Assembly: GCF_026870155.1 (NCBI RefSeq)
Contig: NZ_CP113975.1
Span: 186,001 to 250,000, forward strand
Source: Flavobacterium marginilacus
Lineage (GTDB): Bacteria > Bacteroidota > Bacteroidia > Flavobacteriales > Flavobacteriaceae
Direction of reading: 5' to 3'
Length of the DNA: 64,000 bases
Shown: positions 17,369-26,146 of the stretch, in pieces
Position numbering within the stretch: the first letter of the stretch is position 1
Layout of the letters: each line of letters starts with the position of its first letter
Translations under genes and position numbers: made by a program
Notes under the pieces: generated by a model
What the model was told of the DNA's origin: nothing
Seen by the model: only the letters and a program-made list of their open reading frames with translations
The model's database searches: none

Positions 17369-17744
17369 ATTTCCCTAGTATTAAATAATTAACAATTTTG
17401 TGTAAAAGGGTCTATTTTGCCTAGTCTTTGGTCTAAGTTATTAAATTATTATTAGTAAAAATGATATTTGTGTGATTATTTTTTAATTTATGTTGTTTTG
17501 TGTTTTAAGCTGTTTTTTTTTAATAATTCTAATTTTTTTGATTGCATTTTTTTTAGAATTCGCATTATAAAGTTTTGGAAACCAGAAGATCTTTTGTTTT
17601 AATAAACGAATGGAATATATTTTTGGGACCAATGTTTTTACCAGGAAACAAGAGAAATGAAACAGGAAGTATATTATTTACTTGTATGTTATAATGTTGA
17701 ATTTTTACTGCCGTATCTTGAAACATGTTTTTTTGAAAGTATTG
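17369..17744. other. Noncoding AT-rich gap
   Basis: This 376-bp stretch separates the divergent ATP-grasp gene and the vsr pseudogene. I see long T-rich runs and no hairpin, ORF or repeat I can support. It should contain the promoter of the minus-strand ATP-grasp cluster, which I could not locate. Confidence 0.5.
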
Positions 17745-17752
17745 TAATTTTG
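17745..17752 (+). promoter_or_regulatory. -7 promoter box TAATTTTG before the vsr pseudogene
   Basis: TAATTTTG lies 25 nt before the ATG at 17778. The promoter seems to survive although the gene is broken. Confidence 0.5.
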
Positions 17753-17777
17753 GTTAATCCAAAAAAATACTTTTCAA

Positions 17778-18188
17778 ATGGATATCGTGACTCCACAACA
17801 GCGTTCAAAGATTATGCGTGCCATAAAAAGCACGGGAACAAAACCTGAAATAAGGATTCAGAAAGCTTTGTGGCATTTAGGATACCGTTACCGCAAAAAC
17901 AATAAGACTGTTTTTGGCAGACCAGACATTACATTCAAAACAAGGAAGATTGCAATATTTGTAGACAGCGAGTTTTTCCATTGCAAAGATTGAGAAACCA
18001 TCAAGAAGCCTCAAACAAATGCCGAGTTTTGGCATAAGAAGATTGTCCGTAATATGGAACGAGATTTAGAGGTTAACAAATTCCTCACAGAAAATGGATG
18101 GACAGTGCTTCGCTTTTGGACTAATGAGATAAATAAAGATTTGGATACTTGTTTGTCAATAATAAAAATGGTGCTTGATAGCAAGTAA
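17778..18188 (+). pseudogene. vsr: Very short patch repair endonuclease, nonsense-mutated
   Basis: The reading frame encodes a full Vsr-like protein of about 136 residues but is cut by TGA at 17991-17993. The first part has MDIVTPQQRSKIMRAIKSTG, TKPEIRIQKALWHLGYRYR and FGRPDITF, with the PD-(D/E)XK-type Asp. After the stop the same frame continues EFWHKKIVRNMERDLEVN and GWTVLRFW to TAA. The TGA sits where Vsr proteins have Trp (the DW/E motif after the FFH block), so TGG to TGA is the likely lesion. Just before it, FVDSEFFHCKD has Ser and Cys where I expect Gly. Vsr nicks T:G mismatches created by m5C deamination; no C5-methyltransferase partner gene is adjacent. Confidence 0.88.
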
Positions 18189-18238
18189 AACTTATTACAT
18201 TGAACGTTATTTAGTTAAATCAGTAATTGGTAAATACC

Positions 18239-18285
18239 AAAAAAGCCACAGTGTTTCAACACAAAAAACACTGTGGCTTTTTTTT
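18239..18285. terminator. Bidirectional terminator
   Basis: AAAAGCCACAGTGTT pairs with AACACTGTGGCTTTT around an A-rich loop, with T-runs on both strands. It separates the vsr pseudogene and the convergent gene at 18284. Confidence 0.9.
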
Positions 18286-19825
18286 ATTCTTTATGATAAG
18301 GACATCCTGAAGCCTGTGCAGAAGATTTAGTTTTATTTGAGCAAAACTGTTCCTCTATTAAACGTCTCTGATCCAAGGAAACATCTTCAATTTTACGAAG
18401 CGTATTTACCTGTATGTGTGGCCAGCTTGTCGTGCCACCGTCATCTCCAAAATCAAATTCAAAAAATATGATTTGTTCGTATTGCAGCTGAAGGATTTCC
18501 TTTCCGTCTTCTACAACCGTTTCAATCCACATTTTCATGTTCATTTCCACTGTGGGAACAAATCGATTTACAAAAGGAATATTTAAAATACCTCCTTGTG
18601 CTCCCGTTTTGTTTTTGGATGACATCTGAATAAGTACATAATTTTTTATATTTTCTCCAGTGTTGTTGTCGCGAAGGCGTAAATCTGGTCTCACGGAATA
18701 AGGATATAAAGGATGGGCCAGTATCCGTTGTGTATAAATTTTATTTTCTCCTGGATCATTTTCATCGTTAAGATCTTCAAACACCCATGCTGGTGCTGGT
18801 TTGTCAAGATTTATGGGATGAGTTTCACTTGCACCGGCTCCACCCATAGTTCTTGAAATCGAAAGATGGTCGTATTTCCAGGCTGCATCACCTTTAGGAA
18901 ATTGTGGAGAGCCTTCATTCAAAAACGTTGGTCCTAATTGAACCAAATCTCCCAATAAAGTTATTGTGCTTCCATGTGGAATTACCCCACTTCGGGAAAT
19001 AGAATAATCAGGTATAAAATATGGTCCTGTCTGGCCAGCTCCGGATTTAAGCTCTTTGGCTGCAATAATTTCAAGATATTCCCGTCCGTTTAAATTCTCC
19101 AGAGTTACATATTCTTTTTCACCTTTATCATTTACAATCAAGAAAAGTGTTTCATCTTGGAAACCGCTTTTATATAAATCTTTATTTGGATTATTTGGTG
19201 CTATCGGATGAATACCGCGGTCTTCTGTAATCGTTTTATTGGTAGCTGCATAATTGAACACATCACTAAGCCATAAATACATTCCGTTTTCTTCGTGGAT
19301 TGGGGTGTATTTTAAGGAATTTTCGTCTGATACCTTATTTACGCTTTTAATGCTTTGTTCGTACTTTACCGCACCGCAAAATTGTTCGTTTGCACCCCCA
19401 CGATTGCGAACTCCTCCTTCGACTAAGTCAAAAGTTAGTTTTTCTATATATTCCTCACATGCAAAACTATATTTCCCAGGAATGGTGCCTTGGCTTGTTC
19501 CTGGAGAAGGCAGAATGGTAGTATGGATGCCGCTTCCGATTGATTTATTATTATTTTGTCCATTGTGGTTGTAGCTGACCCATGTACCTTCTAATGCATT
19601 TAAAATACCATAATCCACATTGTTTACTACTTGTTGTAGTTTGTCTTCATTGAATGGCCTTATAGGATCTTCAATTACAAGTTTTGTATATCCTGACATC
19701 AGATTTTCTAATATACCTGTGCTGTCTTGGGCAGTTTCAAATAATGCTTCCTTTTTGTTTATATCCAAATTTTTGGCTACTTGAGGTAAATTTATCTCAT
19801 CAGCAAAGTCTTTACGTTTTAACAT
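18284..19825 (-). CDS. Large uncharacterised protein with a lipocalin-like GTW motif
   Basis: The 513-residue protein (from ATG at 19825; an upstream in-frame ATG at 19858 adds 11 residues) has no signal peptide or membrane segment. Near residue 85 it has ALEGTWVSYNHNG, reminiscent of the GTW motif that opens lipocalin/nitrobindin-type barrels. Other striking stretches are GGVRNRGGANEQFCGAVKYEQSI, YLWLSDVFNYAA and PHGSTITLLGDLVQLGP. The C-terminus ends SAQASGCPYHKE. I recall similar proteins annotated as heme-binding or peroxidase-associated, but cannot name the family with confidence. It is flanked by a pseudogene and noncoding DNA and is apparently a single-gene unit ending at the terminator at 18239-18285. 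Confidence 0.75.
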   Translation of the reverse strand: MLKRKDFADEINLPQVAKNLDINKKEALFETAQDSTGILENLMSGYTKLVIEDPIRPFNEDKLQQVVNNVDYGILNALEGTWVSYNHNGQNNNKSIGSGIHTTILPSPGTSQGTIPGKYSFACEEYIEKLTFDLVEGGVRNRGGANEQFCGAVKYEQSIKSVNKVSDENSLKYTPIHEENGMYLWLSDVFNYAATNKTITEDRGIHPIAPNNPNKDLYKSGFQDETLFLIVNDKGEKEYVTLENLNGREYLEIIAAKELKSGAGQTGPYFIPDYSISRSGVIPHGSTITLLGDLVQLGPTFLNEGSPQFPKGDAAWKYDHLSISRTMGGAGASETHPINLDKPAPAWVFEDLNDENDPGENKIYTQRILAHPLYPYSVRPDLRLRDNNTGENIKNYVLIQMSSKNKTGAQGGILNIPFVNRFVPTVEMNMKMWIETVVEDGKEILQLQYEQIIFFEFDFGDDGGTTSWPHIQVNTLRKIEDVSLDQRRLIEEQFCSNKTKSSAQASGCPYHKE

Positions 19826-20025
19826 GATATTATTTTTTAGAATTAATAGTGTATTCAAAGACTAGGTTCTGTTTTATCAGCCGAATAATTTATAGGGCTG
19901 AAATTGTTCTAGTCATTGGATAATTCAAAATTGTTGAAATAATAGGGCTGCAATATGAAAAAATGTTATAAAAGCTTGATATTTGACCATGAGAATATGT
20001 TTTTTAATCAGATGTTCAATATTAG

Positions 20026-20190
20026 GCTTCTGTCGTATTTGAAAAATTGGATGCTAAATTTGTAGACTTAATGTATTTCAATTCCGAGTTTAGAGAAAAA
20101 AAATTGGAACTGTATTTGATTAACTATGATATTAAGTATCTGTTTTTAGGATATGAATTTGGAGGTAATTTTTTTTTCGTTCAATTATAA
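20026..20190 (+). pseudogene. Possible remnant of a DUF488 gene
   Basis: An open stretch without a proper start reads FEKLDAKFVDLMYFNSEF, then ELYLINYDIKYLFLGYEFGG before a T-run and stop. The pattern FN...(L)...Y...I.Y..LG.E.GG is what I remember of DUF488 proteins (which read VDVR...FN...GI.Y.HLGELGG). The part between VD and FN seems deleted and the C-terminal half is lost after a run of nine T. A -7-like TAAATTTG occurs at 20055. It may instead be chance. Confidence 0.35.
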
Positions 20191-20192
20191 AC

Positions 20193-20226
20193 AAAAAAAA
20201 GACCATCATTTCTGATAGTCTTTTTT
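20193..20226 (-). terminator. Terminator of the tRNA-Asn pair
   Basis: On the minus strand GACTATCA-GAAA-TGATGGTC is followed by a run of T, directly after the downstream tRNA. Confidence 0.85.
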
Positions 20227-20227
20227 G

Positions 20228-20301
20228 CTCCCCCTCTTGGGCTCGAACCAAGGACCCTCTGATTAACAGTCAGATGCTCTAACCAACTGAGCTAAGGAGG
20301 A
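20228..20301 (-). tRNA. tRNA-Asn (anticodon GTT)
   Basis: The minus strand folds as a 74-nt tRNA: acceptor TCCTCCT with AGGGGGA, D-arm TTAGCTCAGTTGGTTAGAGC, anticodon arm CTGACTGTTAATCAG with GTT, and T-arm GGTTCGAGCC. CCA is not encoded. It is identical to the copy at 20340-20413. Confidence 0.97.
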
Positions 20302-20339
20302 ATCACCTTAAAGGTATGTATGTTTGCTAAAAAAGTTTG

Positions 20340-20413
20340 CTCCCCCTCTTGGGCTCGAACCAAGGACCCTCTGATTAACAGTCAGATGCTCTAACCAACT
20401 GAGCTAAGGAGGA
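20340..20413 (-). tRNA. tRNA-Asn (anticodon GTT), second copy
   Basis: This is the same 74-nt sequence as the copy at 20228-20301, separated from it by 38 nt. The two are probably cotranscribed on the minus strand, this copy first. Confidence 0.97.
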
Positions 20414-20495
20414 AGTTGTTGCTCTTTTTAGCGAGTGCAAATATAGTCGAATTTTTAATTCTCCAAAAATATTTTCACTCTTTTTTTAAATATTT

Positions 20496-21833
20496 TTATT
20501 TGCCTGCGATTGCCTTGTAAATATCATTCCCATTAGCAAACAAAAGCAATGAGATAAGAAGTACAAAACCAACCATTTGGGCATTTTCAAGGAATTTGTC
20601 GCTTGGTTTTTTACCGCTTACGATTTCAAACAATAAAAACATTACATGACCGCCATCAAGCGCAGGAATAGGCAATAAGTTCATTACACCAAGGGCAATA
20701 GATAAAAATGCTGTTAATTTCCAGAAAATTTCCCAACTCCATGTGTCTGGAAAAGCTTTGTAAATAGCATGAAAACCGCCTACTTGTTTATAAGCTTTGG
20801 TTTCTGGATTGAACATCATTTTTAATTGTTTCCCATATCCTAAGAATTGATCTTTTCCTCTTTTCAATCCTGCAGGAATTGATTCAGCAAAGCTATATTC
20901 TATTTTAGTAACTTTAAATAGACCTAATTTTTTTAGAGAATCCAAATCAAGATTTAGCATAACGCCCAGTTTACCTTCCTTGGTAACCTTCACCTCAATT
21001 GGAACTACTTTATTGTCTCGTAAAACCGTTGCTGATAGTGTTTTTCCTTTATTTTCCTTTAAAATTGAAGTGACTTCATCATAATATCTGGCTGGTTTGC
21101 CATTTAATGTCTGCATAATGTCTTTTTCCTTCAATTGTTTATTTTGTGATGATGAAACATCCGAAATAACAAATGGCATTCTAATAGAAAACAATGATCC
21201 TTTTTCTTCTTTCGATAATTTATCTACCAAATCGATTGGCATTTTTATCGTTTGCTCTGCACCGTTTCTTTCAATCAAAACTTGTTTTGCAGTCAAGACT
21301 TTCATAGGCATATCGCTGTCAAACTTTAGAATTTTTTCACCGTCAACAGCAACAACTTTGTCCCCAGTTTTAAATCCTGCATTTATCAAGGCTTTATTTT
21401 CTATCAAAAGACCGTCTTTCATATCAGCATTCGCAATGTAGGAATCCCCATAAACAAAAGCCATACCTATATATATAATGAAAGCCAGTATAAAGTTTAC
21501 TGTTACCCCGCCCAGCATAATAATCAAACGCTGCCAAGCCGGTTTAGAACGAAATTCCCAAGGCTGTGCAGGCAGGGCCATTTGTTCTTTGTCCATGCTT
21601 TCGTCAATCATTCCCGATATTTTCACGTAACCACCAAGAGGCAGCCATCCGATTCCGTATTCGGTTTCACCAATTTTCTTTTTAAACAGTGAATATTTTA
21701 CGTCAAAAAATAAATAAAATTTTTCAACTCTGGTTTTAAATGCTTTGGCGGGAAGGAAATGCCCTAATTCGTGAAGTATAATAAGTAATGATAAGCTCAA
21801 TAAAAATTGAGAAAGCTTGATAACTATTTCCAT
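20496..21833 (-). CDS. rseP: RIP metalloprotease RseP (site-2 protease)
   Basis: The 445-residue membrane protease has the zinc motif HELGH at about residues 21-25 in the first transmembrane helix and the third ligand in NLLPIPALDGGH near the C-terminus. Between them lie a conserved GWLPLGGYVKISGM strand, a transmembrane helix (VNFILAFIIYIGMAFVYG) and two PDZ-like regions (GFKTGDKVVAVDG and the one after SSQNKQLKEKDIMQTLNG). RseP cuts transmembrane anti-sigma factors and signal peptides. No sigma/anti-sigma genes are adjacent. It is transcribed away from the OYE gene. Confidence 0.95.
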   Translation of the reverse strand: MEIVIKLSQFLLSLSLLIILHELGHFLPAKAFKTRVEKFYLFFDVKYSLFKKKIGETEYGIGWLPLGGYVKISGMIDESMDKEQMALPAQPWEFRSKPAWQRLIIMLGGVTVNFILAFIIYIGMAFVYGDSYIANADMKDGLLIENKALINAGFKTGDKVVAVDGEKILKFDSDMPMKVLTAKQVLIERNGAEQTIKMPIDLVDKLSKEEKGSLFSIRMPFVISDVSSSQNKQLKEKDIMQTLNGKPARYYDEVTSILKENKGKTLSATVLRDNKVVPIEVKVTKEGKLGVMLNLDLDSLKKLGLFKVTKIEYSFAESIPAGLKRGKDQFLGYGKQLKMMFNPETKAYKQVGGFHAIYKAFPDTWSWEIFWKLTAFLSIALGVMNLLPIPALDGGHVMFLLFEIVSGKKPSDKFLENAQMVGFVLLISLLLFANGNDIYKAIAGK

Positions 21834-21967
21834 TTTTTAATTTTCGGTTCTTTAATGACGGACAAAAGTACTGTTTTCTATTTTATTAATTACGCAATAT
21901 TTTTTGGTATCGCTTTAAAACTTTGTTAATTAATGTATTTTTCATTTTTAATTTGGCGTTAGTGCAA

Positions 21968-21975
21968 TAACTTTG
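21968..21975 (+). promoter_or_regulatory. -7-like box TAACTTTG
   Basis: TAACTTTG matches the -7 consensus and lies in GCAATAACTTTG, the same 12 bases as before 1571. It could drive the OYE gene at 22188 through a leader of about 205 nt containing the structured repeat, or it may be part of that repeat unit. Confidence 0.35.
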
Positions 21976-21989
21976 TTACAACTGGGCTC

Positions 21990-22107
21990 TTATATTTTTT
22001 TAGGAGCTGAAAGATTTGGCATTTTAGGAATAATGGTTCCCGCTCTTCGTTACAATCTTTTTATTTTTAAAGAAAAAATAAAAAGGATTTCCACTTCGAT
22101 CGGGGCT
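21990..22107 (-). repeat. Dispersed structured element, copy 1
   Basis: Read on the minus strand it begins AGCCCCGATCGAAGTGGAAA, continues ATCCTTTTT, a variable AT-rich hairpin, AAAAAGATTGTAACG and AGCGGGAACC, then a tail with AAATCTTTC. The same ends occur at 24490 and 38923 with different internal stems. I associate this form with the Flavo-1 RNA motif, from memory only. Confidence 0.7.
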
Positions 22108-22187
22108 AAAGATAAACATACTGCCTTTTTGCCAGTATCTACAATTACAATTAAATTCAGGTTTAAGTACTAACTATAATTTCATTT

Positions 22188-23258
22188 ATGGCATCACAAT
22201 TATTTTCTCCACTGCAAATAAAGAGTATCACGCTCAAAAACAGAATAGCAATTTCCCCAATGTGCCAGTATTCCGCCGATGAGGGTTTTGCCAACAATTG
22301 GCACTTAGTACATCTTGGAAGCCGTGCCACAGGAGGTGCGGGTTTAATCATTCAGGAAGCGACAGCCGTTTCTCCCGAAGCCAGAATTTCTCCCTCCGAT
22401 TTGGGTTTATGGAGCGATGACCACATCAAAAAGTTAAAAAAAATCACCAAATTTATTATCAGTCAGGACTCCGTTCCCGGAATTCAACTCGCTCATGCCG
22501 GCCGAAAAGCCAGTGTTTCATCACCTTGGTACGGTAATAAAAAACTAGCTCAAAATCAAGGCGGGTGGGAAACTTTTGCTCCAAGTGCTATTGGTTATCA
22601 TGACAATGTGCCGGCTCCTACAGCCTTGGACAAAGAAGGCATTCAAAAAGTAATCACCGATTTCAAACTGGCCACCCGAAGAGCAGTTGTTGCAGGTTAT
22701 CAAGTATTGGAAATTCATGGAGCACACGGTTATTTACTGCACCAGTTTTTGTCTCCTTTAACAAATACAAGAACTGATGAATACGGAGGCAGTTTTGAAA
22801 ACCGAATCCGATTTACACTAGAAATTCTCAAAGCAGTACAATCAGAATGGCCGAAAGAATTACCATTACTTGTACGAATCTCCGCTAGCGATTGGGCTGA
22901 AGGCGGATGGAATGTCGAAGAATCTATTGAATTATCCAAAATCTTAAAAGAAAAGGGAGTCGACTTAATAGATGTATCTTCAGGCGGATTGGTGTCGCAT
23001 CAGCAGATTATTTTAGGACCAAGTTACCAAGTTCCTTTTGCCGAGCAAATAAAAAAGGAATCCAAAATAATGACAGGAGCCGTTGGTTTGATTACTACTT
23101 CGCAACAGGCTGAAGATATTGTAGCAAGCGGTAAAGCAGATTTAGTTTTGTTTGCCAGAGAGTCATTAAGAAACCCAAATATAGGCTTGGATTTTGCCCG
23201 TGAATTAGGAGTTGATGTTCAATGGCCGAAACAATACGAACGAGCAAAAAAGCAATAA
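22188..23258 (+). CDS. Old yellow enzyme family NADH:flavin oxidoreductase (YqjM/NamA-like)
   Basis: The 356-residue FMN-binding TIM-barrel protein has the YqjM-type signature: SPMCQYSADEG with the redox-tuning Cys near residue 25, NNWHLVHLGSRATGGAGLII, GIQLAHAGRKAS, EIHGAHGYLLHQFLSPLTN and the phosphate-binding FARESLRNPN near the C-terminus. Such enzymes reduce activated C=C bonds of enones, quinones or nitro compounds with NAD(P)H. It is followed by a hairpin at 23267-23293 and, 59 nt on, by an oxidoreductase on the same strand; they may be cotranscribed. The natural substrate is unknown. Confidence 0.93.
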   Translation: MASQLFSPLQIKSITLKNRIAISPMCQYSADEGFANNWHLVHLGSRATGGAGLIIQEATAVSPEARISPSDLGLWSDDHIKKLKKITKFIISQDSVPGIQLAHAGRKASVSSPWYGNKKLAQNQGGWETFAPSAIGYHDNVPAPTALDKEGIQKVITDFKLATRRAVVAGYQVLEIHGAHGYLLHQFLSPLTNTRTDEYGGSFENRIRFTLEILKAVQSEWPKELPLLVRISASDWAEGGWNVEESIELSKILKEKGVDLIDVSSGGLVSHQQIILGPSYQVPFAEQIKKESKIMTGAVGLITTSQQAEDIVASGKADLVLFARESLRNPNIGLDFARELGVDVQWPKQYERAKKQ

Positions 23259-23266
23259 GTAATTTT

Positions 23267-23293
23267 CCTGCAAGGTTTCCAAAACCTTGCAGG
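23267..23293. repeat. Perfect 12-bp hairpin between genes
   Basis: CCTGCAAGGTTT and AAACCTTGCAGG form a perfect stem around CCA. No T-run follows on either strand. A similar stand-alone hairpin with different sequence is at 59579-59611. Confidence 0.8.
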
Positions 23294-23316
23294 ATTGCAA
23301 ACTAATAATAAAATAT

Positions 23317-24357
23317 ATGCAAAAAATAAAAACCGCACTATTATCATACGGGATGTCTGGAAAAGTTTTCCATGCGCCATTTTTAGAACTGCATGAAGGA
23401 TTTGAGTTGCTTGGTTCTTGGGAAAGAAGCAAACAATTAATACAATTGGACTACCCAAATGTAAAAAGTTTTGCCACGTTTGAAGAAGTGCTTCAAAGTG
23501 ATGCTGACTTGGTTATTGTAAATACGCCAACCAGCACTCATTTCGATTACACAAAACAGGTTTTACTAGCAGGAAAACACGCCATTGTCGAAAAAGCATT
23601 TACCACTACGGTTGCCGAAGCTCAGGAATTGGCAGATATAGCCAAAGAAAAAGGATTGAAACTTTCGGTATTTCAAAACCGTAGATGGGACAGTGATTTA
23701 AAAACCGTACGGCAGATCGTTTCGAGCGACGTTCTTGGAGAATTAGTCGAAGCCGAGTTTCATTTCGATCGTTACAATCCAATTTTGAGTCCGAAAGTGC
23801 ATAAAGAAACAGCTAATGCTGGAGCTGGAATTCTAAAGGATTTAGGACCGCATATCATTGATCAGGCATTGTATTTATTTGGATTTCCAAAAAGTGTTTT
23901 TGCCGATATCCGCATAACGAGAGAACATTCGTTGGTAGATGATTGGTTTGATATTCTGCTTTTTTATTCGGATTTTAGAGTGAGATTAAAAGCTGGTTTT
24001 TTTGTTAGAGAAGCCAATCCGGCCTATGTTGTTCACGGCAAAAAAGGTTCGTTCCTGAAACCTCGCGGTGATGTGCAGGAAGACGAATTGAAATTGGGCA
24101 AAAAACCAAACTTGGATACTTGGGGAACCGAACCAAAGGAACTGGAAGGCTTTTTGCATACCGAAATTAATGGCGAAATCATTAAGAAAAAAGTTCCAAC
24201 ACTTCAAGGGAATTATTATGATTATTTTGATGGTGTTTATCAGTCGATTGTAAATGATTCGTTCGAACCTGTCACAGCGCAGGACGGCACACGTGTAATG
24301 CAGATTATCGAGGCTTCCATTCAAAGCAGTGAACAGAAAAAAGCAATCGGCTTATAA
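23317..24357 (+). CDS. Gfo/Idh/MocA family oxidoreductase
   Basis: I start at the ATG at 23317 (MQKIKTALLSYGMSGKVFHAP), 24 nt after the intergenic hairpin; the alternative TTG at 23287 lies inside the hairpin. The 346-residue protein has an N-terminal Rossmann fold (ALLSYGMSGKVFHAPFL) and the family's VNTPTSTHFDYTKQVLLAGKHAIVEKAFT, where AFT replaces the more usual PxA/P, and a C-terminal alpha/beta domain with KDLGPHIIDQALYLFG. These enzymes oxidise or reduce sugars, inositols or similar with NAD(P). The GKVFHAPF N-terminus is that of the YdgJ-like subgroup with unknown substrate. Confidence 0.9.
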   Translation: MQKIKTALLSYGMSGKVFHAPFLELHEGFELLGSWERSKQLIQLDYPNVKSFATFEEVLQSDADLVIVNTPTSTHFDYTKQVLLAGKHAIVEKAFTTTVAEAQELADIAKEKGLKLSVFQNRRWDSDLKTVRQIVSSDVLGELVEAEFHFDRYNPILSPKVHKETANAGAGILKDLGPHIIDQALYLFGFPKSVFADIRITREHSLVDDWFDILLFYSDFRVRLKAGFFVREANPAYVVHGKKGSFLKPRGDVQEDELKLGKKPNLDTWGTEPKELEGFLHTEINGEIIKKKVPTLQGNYYDYFDGVYQSIVNDSFEPVTAQDGTRVMQIIEASIQSSEQKKAIGL

Positions 24358-24489
24358 AATTAAATATTTTGGATTCTAAAAATAGTCGCCACAGATTAGT
24401 TGATGGAAATTCTTTAAATCTGGCGGCAGATTACGAACTCGAATCATTGCTTTTTTTTCAAATTCTAAAAAAGCAAAATGTTGATTTTT

Positions 24490-24600
24490 AGCCCCGATGG
24501 AAGTGAAAATCCTTGTGGGCTGGGGTTCAGCCCACAAGATTGCAGCGGACAGCGGGAACCATATCTCCTAAAAATGACCCAAGCTTTCTGCTTCAAAAAA
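24490..24600 (+). repeat. Dispersed structured element, copy 2
   Basis: It begins AGCCCCGATGGAAGTG, then AATCCTT, a perfect hairpin GTGGGCTG...CAGCCCAC, AAGATTGCAGCGGACAGCGGGAACC, and a tail with AAGCTTTCTGCTTCAAAAA. It lies in the 369-bp gap before pepP. The internal stem differs completely from copies 1 and 3, but pairing is kept. Confidence 0.75.
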
Positions 24601-24726
24601 ATTAACAATCAAATTATTGTCATTATTAAAAGTCCGTTATAAAAACCTTAAAAAAATCACTCAAAGAACTAATTTCGTTATAAAAGTTTCTATTTTTGAA
24701 GATTAAATACCCAAAATCATTTTCTT

Positions 24727-26019
24727 ATGAAATATCATCAAATTGACTCTGCTCTTTTTATTAAAAACAGAGCAAAATTCATGTCTGCAATGAAACCTAA
24801 TAGTGTAGCTGTATTTAATTCTAACGATATTTATCCAGTTTCTGCCGACAGCACCCTGCCTTTTGCACAGCATCGCGATATATTTTATTTGTCGGGAGTT
24901 GATCAGGAAGAGAGCGTTTTACTGCTTTTTCCAGATGCTCCGTATGAGAACCAAAGAGAAATTTTATTCCTAAAAGAAACCAGTGAGCATATTGCTATTT
25001 GGGAGGGCGAAAAACTAACCAAAGAGCGCGCTTTTGAAGTTTCGGGAGTTAAAACGGTTTATTGGCTGCAGGATTTCGAGAAAATTCTGAACGAAATGAT
25101 GACTTACGCAGAAATAATGTACATCAATACCAACGAACACTACCGTGCTTCGGTCGAAACGGAAACCCGTGAGGCACGCTTTGTAAAATGGTGGAAAGAC
25201 AAATATCCTGCGCATCAGGTTGCGAAAAGTAATCCAATATTACAGCGCATTCGTTCTGTAAAAGAATCGGAAGAATTAGATTTAATTCAAAATGCCTGTA
25301 ATATTACCGAAAAAGGATTCAGAAGATTACTTTCATTTGTAAAACCAAACGTAACCGAATATGAGATTGAGGCTGAATTAATTCACGAATTCATACGTAA
25401 CCGTTCCAAGGGTTTTGCCTACACGCCGATTATTGCTTCTGGAAACAATGCCAATGTTCTGCATTACATCGAAAATAACCAGCAATGCAAAGCAGGTGAT
25501 TTAGTATTACTTGACGTTGCCGCCGAATACGCCAATTATTCGAGTGATTTAACACGTACAATTCCAGTTTCGGGACGTTATTCTGACAGACAGAAAGCGG
25601 TTTACAATGCGGTTTTGAGAGTTAAAAACGAAGCGACCAAAATGCTCACACCGGGAACACTCTGGAAACAATATCATGTAGAAGTGGGTAAAATCATGAC
25701 ATCGGAATTGCTTGGTTTGGGATTGATTGATAAAGCTGATGTGCAAAATGAAAACCCAGATTGGCCGGCTTACAAGAAATATTTCATGCACGGAACTTCG
25801 CACCACATGGGCTTAGATACGCATGATTACGGACTGTTGCACGAACCAATGAAAGCTAATATGGTTTTTACGGTTGAACCAGGAATTTACATTCCGGCAG
25901 AAGGCTTCGGAATCCGTTTGGAAGACAATGTGGTTGTTCAGGAAAAAGGTGAACCTTTCAACTTGATGAAAAATATTCCGATTGAAGTGGAAGAAATCGA
26001 AAGTTTGATGAATTCTTAG
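24727..26019 (+). CDS. pepP: Xaa-Pro aminopeptidase (M24)
   Basis: The 430-residue protein has an N-terminal aminopeptidase P domain (FIKNRAKFMSAM, QHRDIFYLSGVDQEESVLLLFP) and a C-terminal pita-bread fold with all five metal ligands in place: LLDVAAEYANYSSDLTR (two Asp), FMHGTSHHMGLDTHD (His), VFTVEPGIYI (Glu) and FGIRLEDNVVV (Glu). It removes N-terminal residues preceding proline, in the cytoplasm. Length and order match E. coli PepP. A terminator follows at 26055. Confidence 0.93.
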   Translation: MKYHQIDSALFIKNRAKFMSAMKPNSVAVFNSNDIYPVSADSTLPFAQHRDIFYLSGVDQEESVLLLFPDAPYENQREILFLKETSEHIAIWEGEKLTKERAFEVSGVKTVYWLQDFEKILNEMMTYAEIMYINTNEHYRASVETETREARFVKWWKDKYPAHQVAKSNPILQRIRSVKESEELDLIQNACNITEKGFRRLLSFVKPNVTEYEIEAELIHEFIRNRSKGFAYTPIIASGNNANVLHYIENNQQCKAGDLVLLDVAAEYANYSSDLTRTIPVSGRYSDRQKAVYNAVLRVKNEATKMLTPGTLWKQYHVEVGKIMTSELLGLGLIDKADVQNENPDWPAYKKYFMHGTSHHMGLDTHDYGLLHEPMKANMVFTVEPGIYIPAEGFGIRLEDNVVVQEKGEPFNLMKNIPIEVEEIESLMNS

Positions 26020-26054
26020 TTTTATAGAAAATAGAATATAGATTTTAGATAATA

Positions 26055-26087
26055 GACGGCTTGCGGTAATGCGAGCCGTTTTTTTTT
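26055..26087 (+). terminator. Rho-independent terminator of pepP
   Basis: ACGGCTTGC pairs with GCGAGCCGT around GGTAAT, followed by nine or more T. Confidence 0.88.
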
Positions 26088-26146
26088 CAATAAACCCAAA
26101 TTTTTCATTTGAATTAACCACTTTTTCTATTTGCTGTATTATTTGT

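Noticed and set aside
17657..17848. 63-residue ORF before vsr
   Set aside because: It overlaps the vsr frame and promoter, and its sequence shows no domain.
17991..17993. Selenocysteine or recoded TGA in vsr
   Set aside because: No SECIS-like hairpin is evident after the stop, Vsr proteins have Trp here, and nearby conserved Gly are also lost; simple decay is more likely.
24490..24600. Riboswitch for pepP
   Set aside because: The same element occurs at other unrelated loci in both orientations, so it is a dispersed repeat and not a gene-specific switch.
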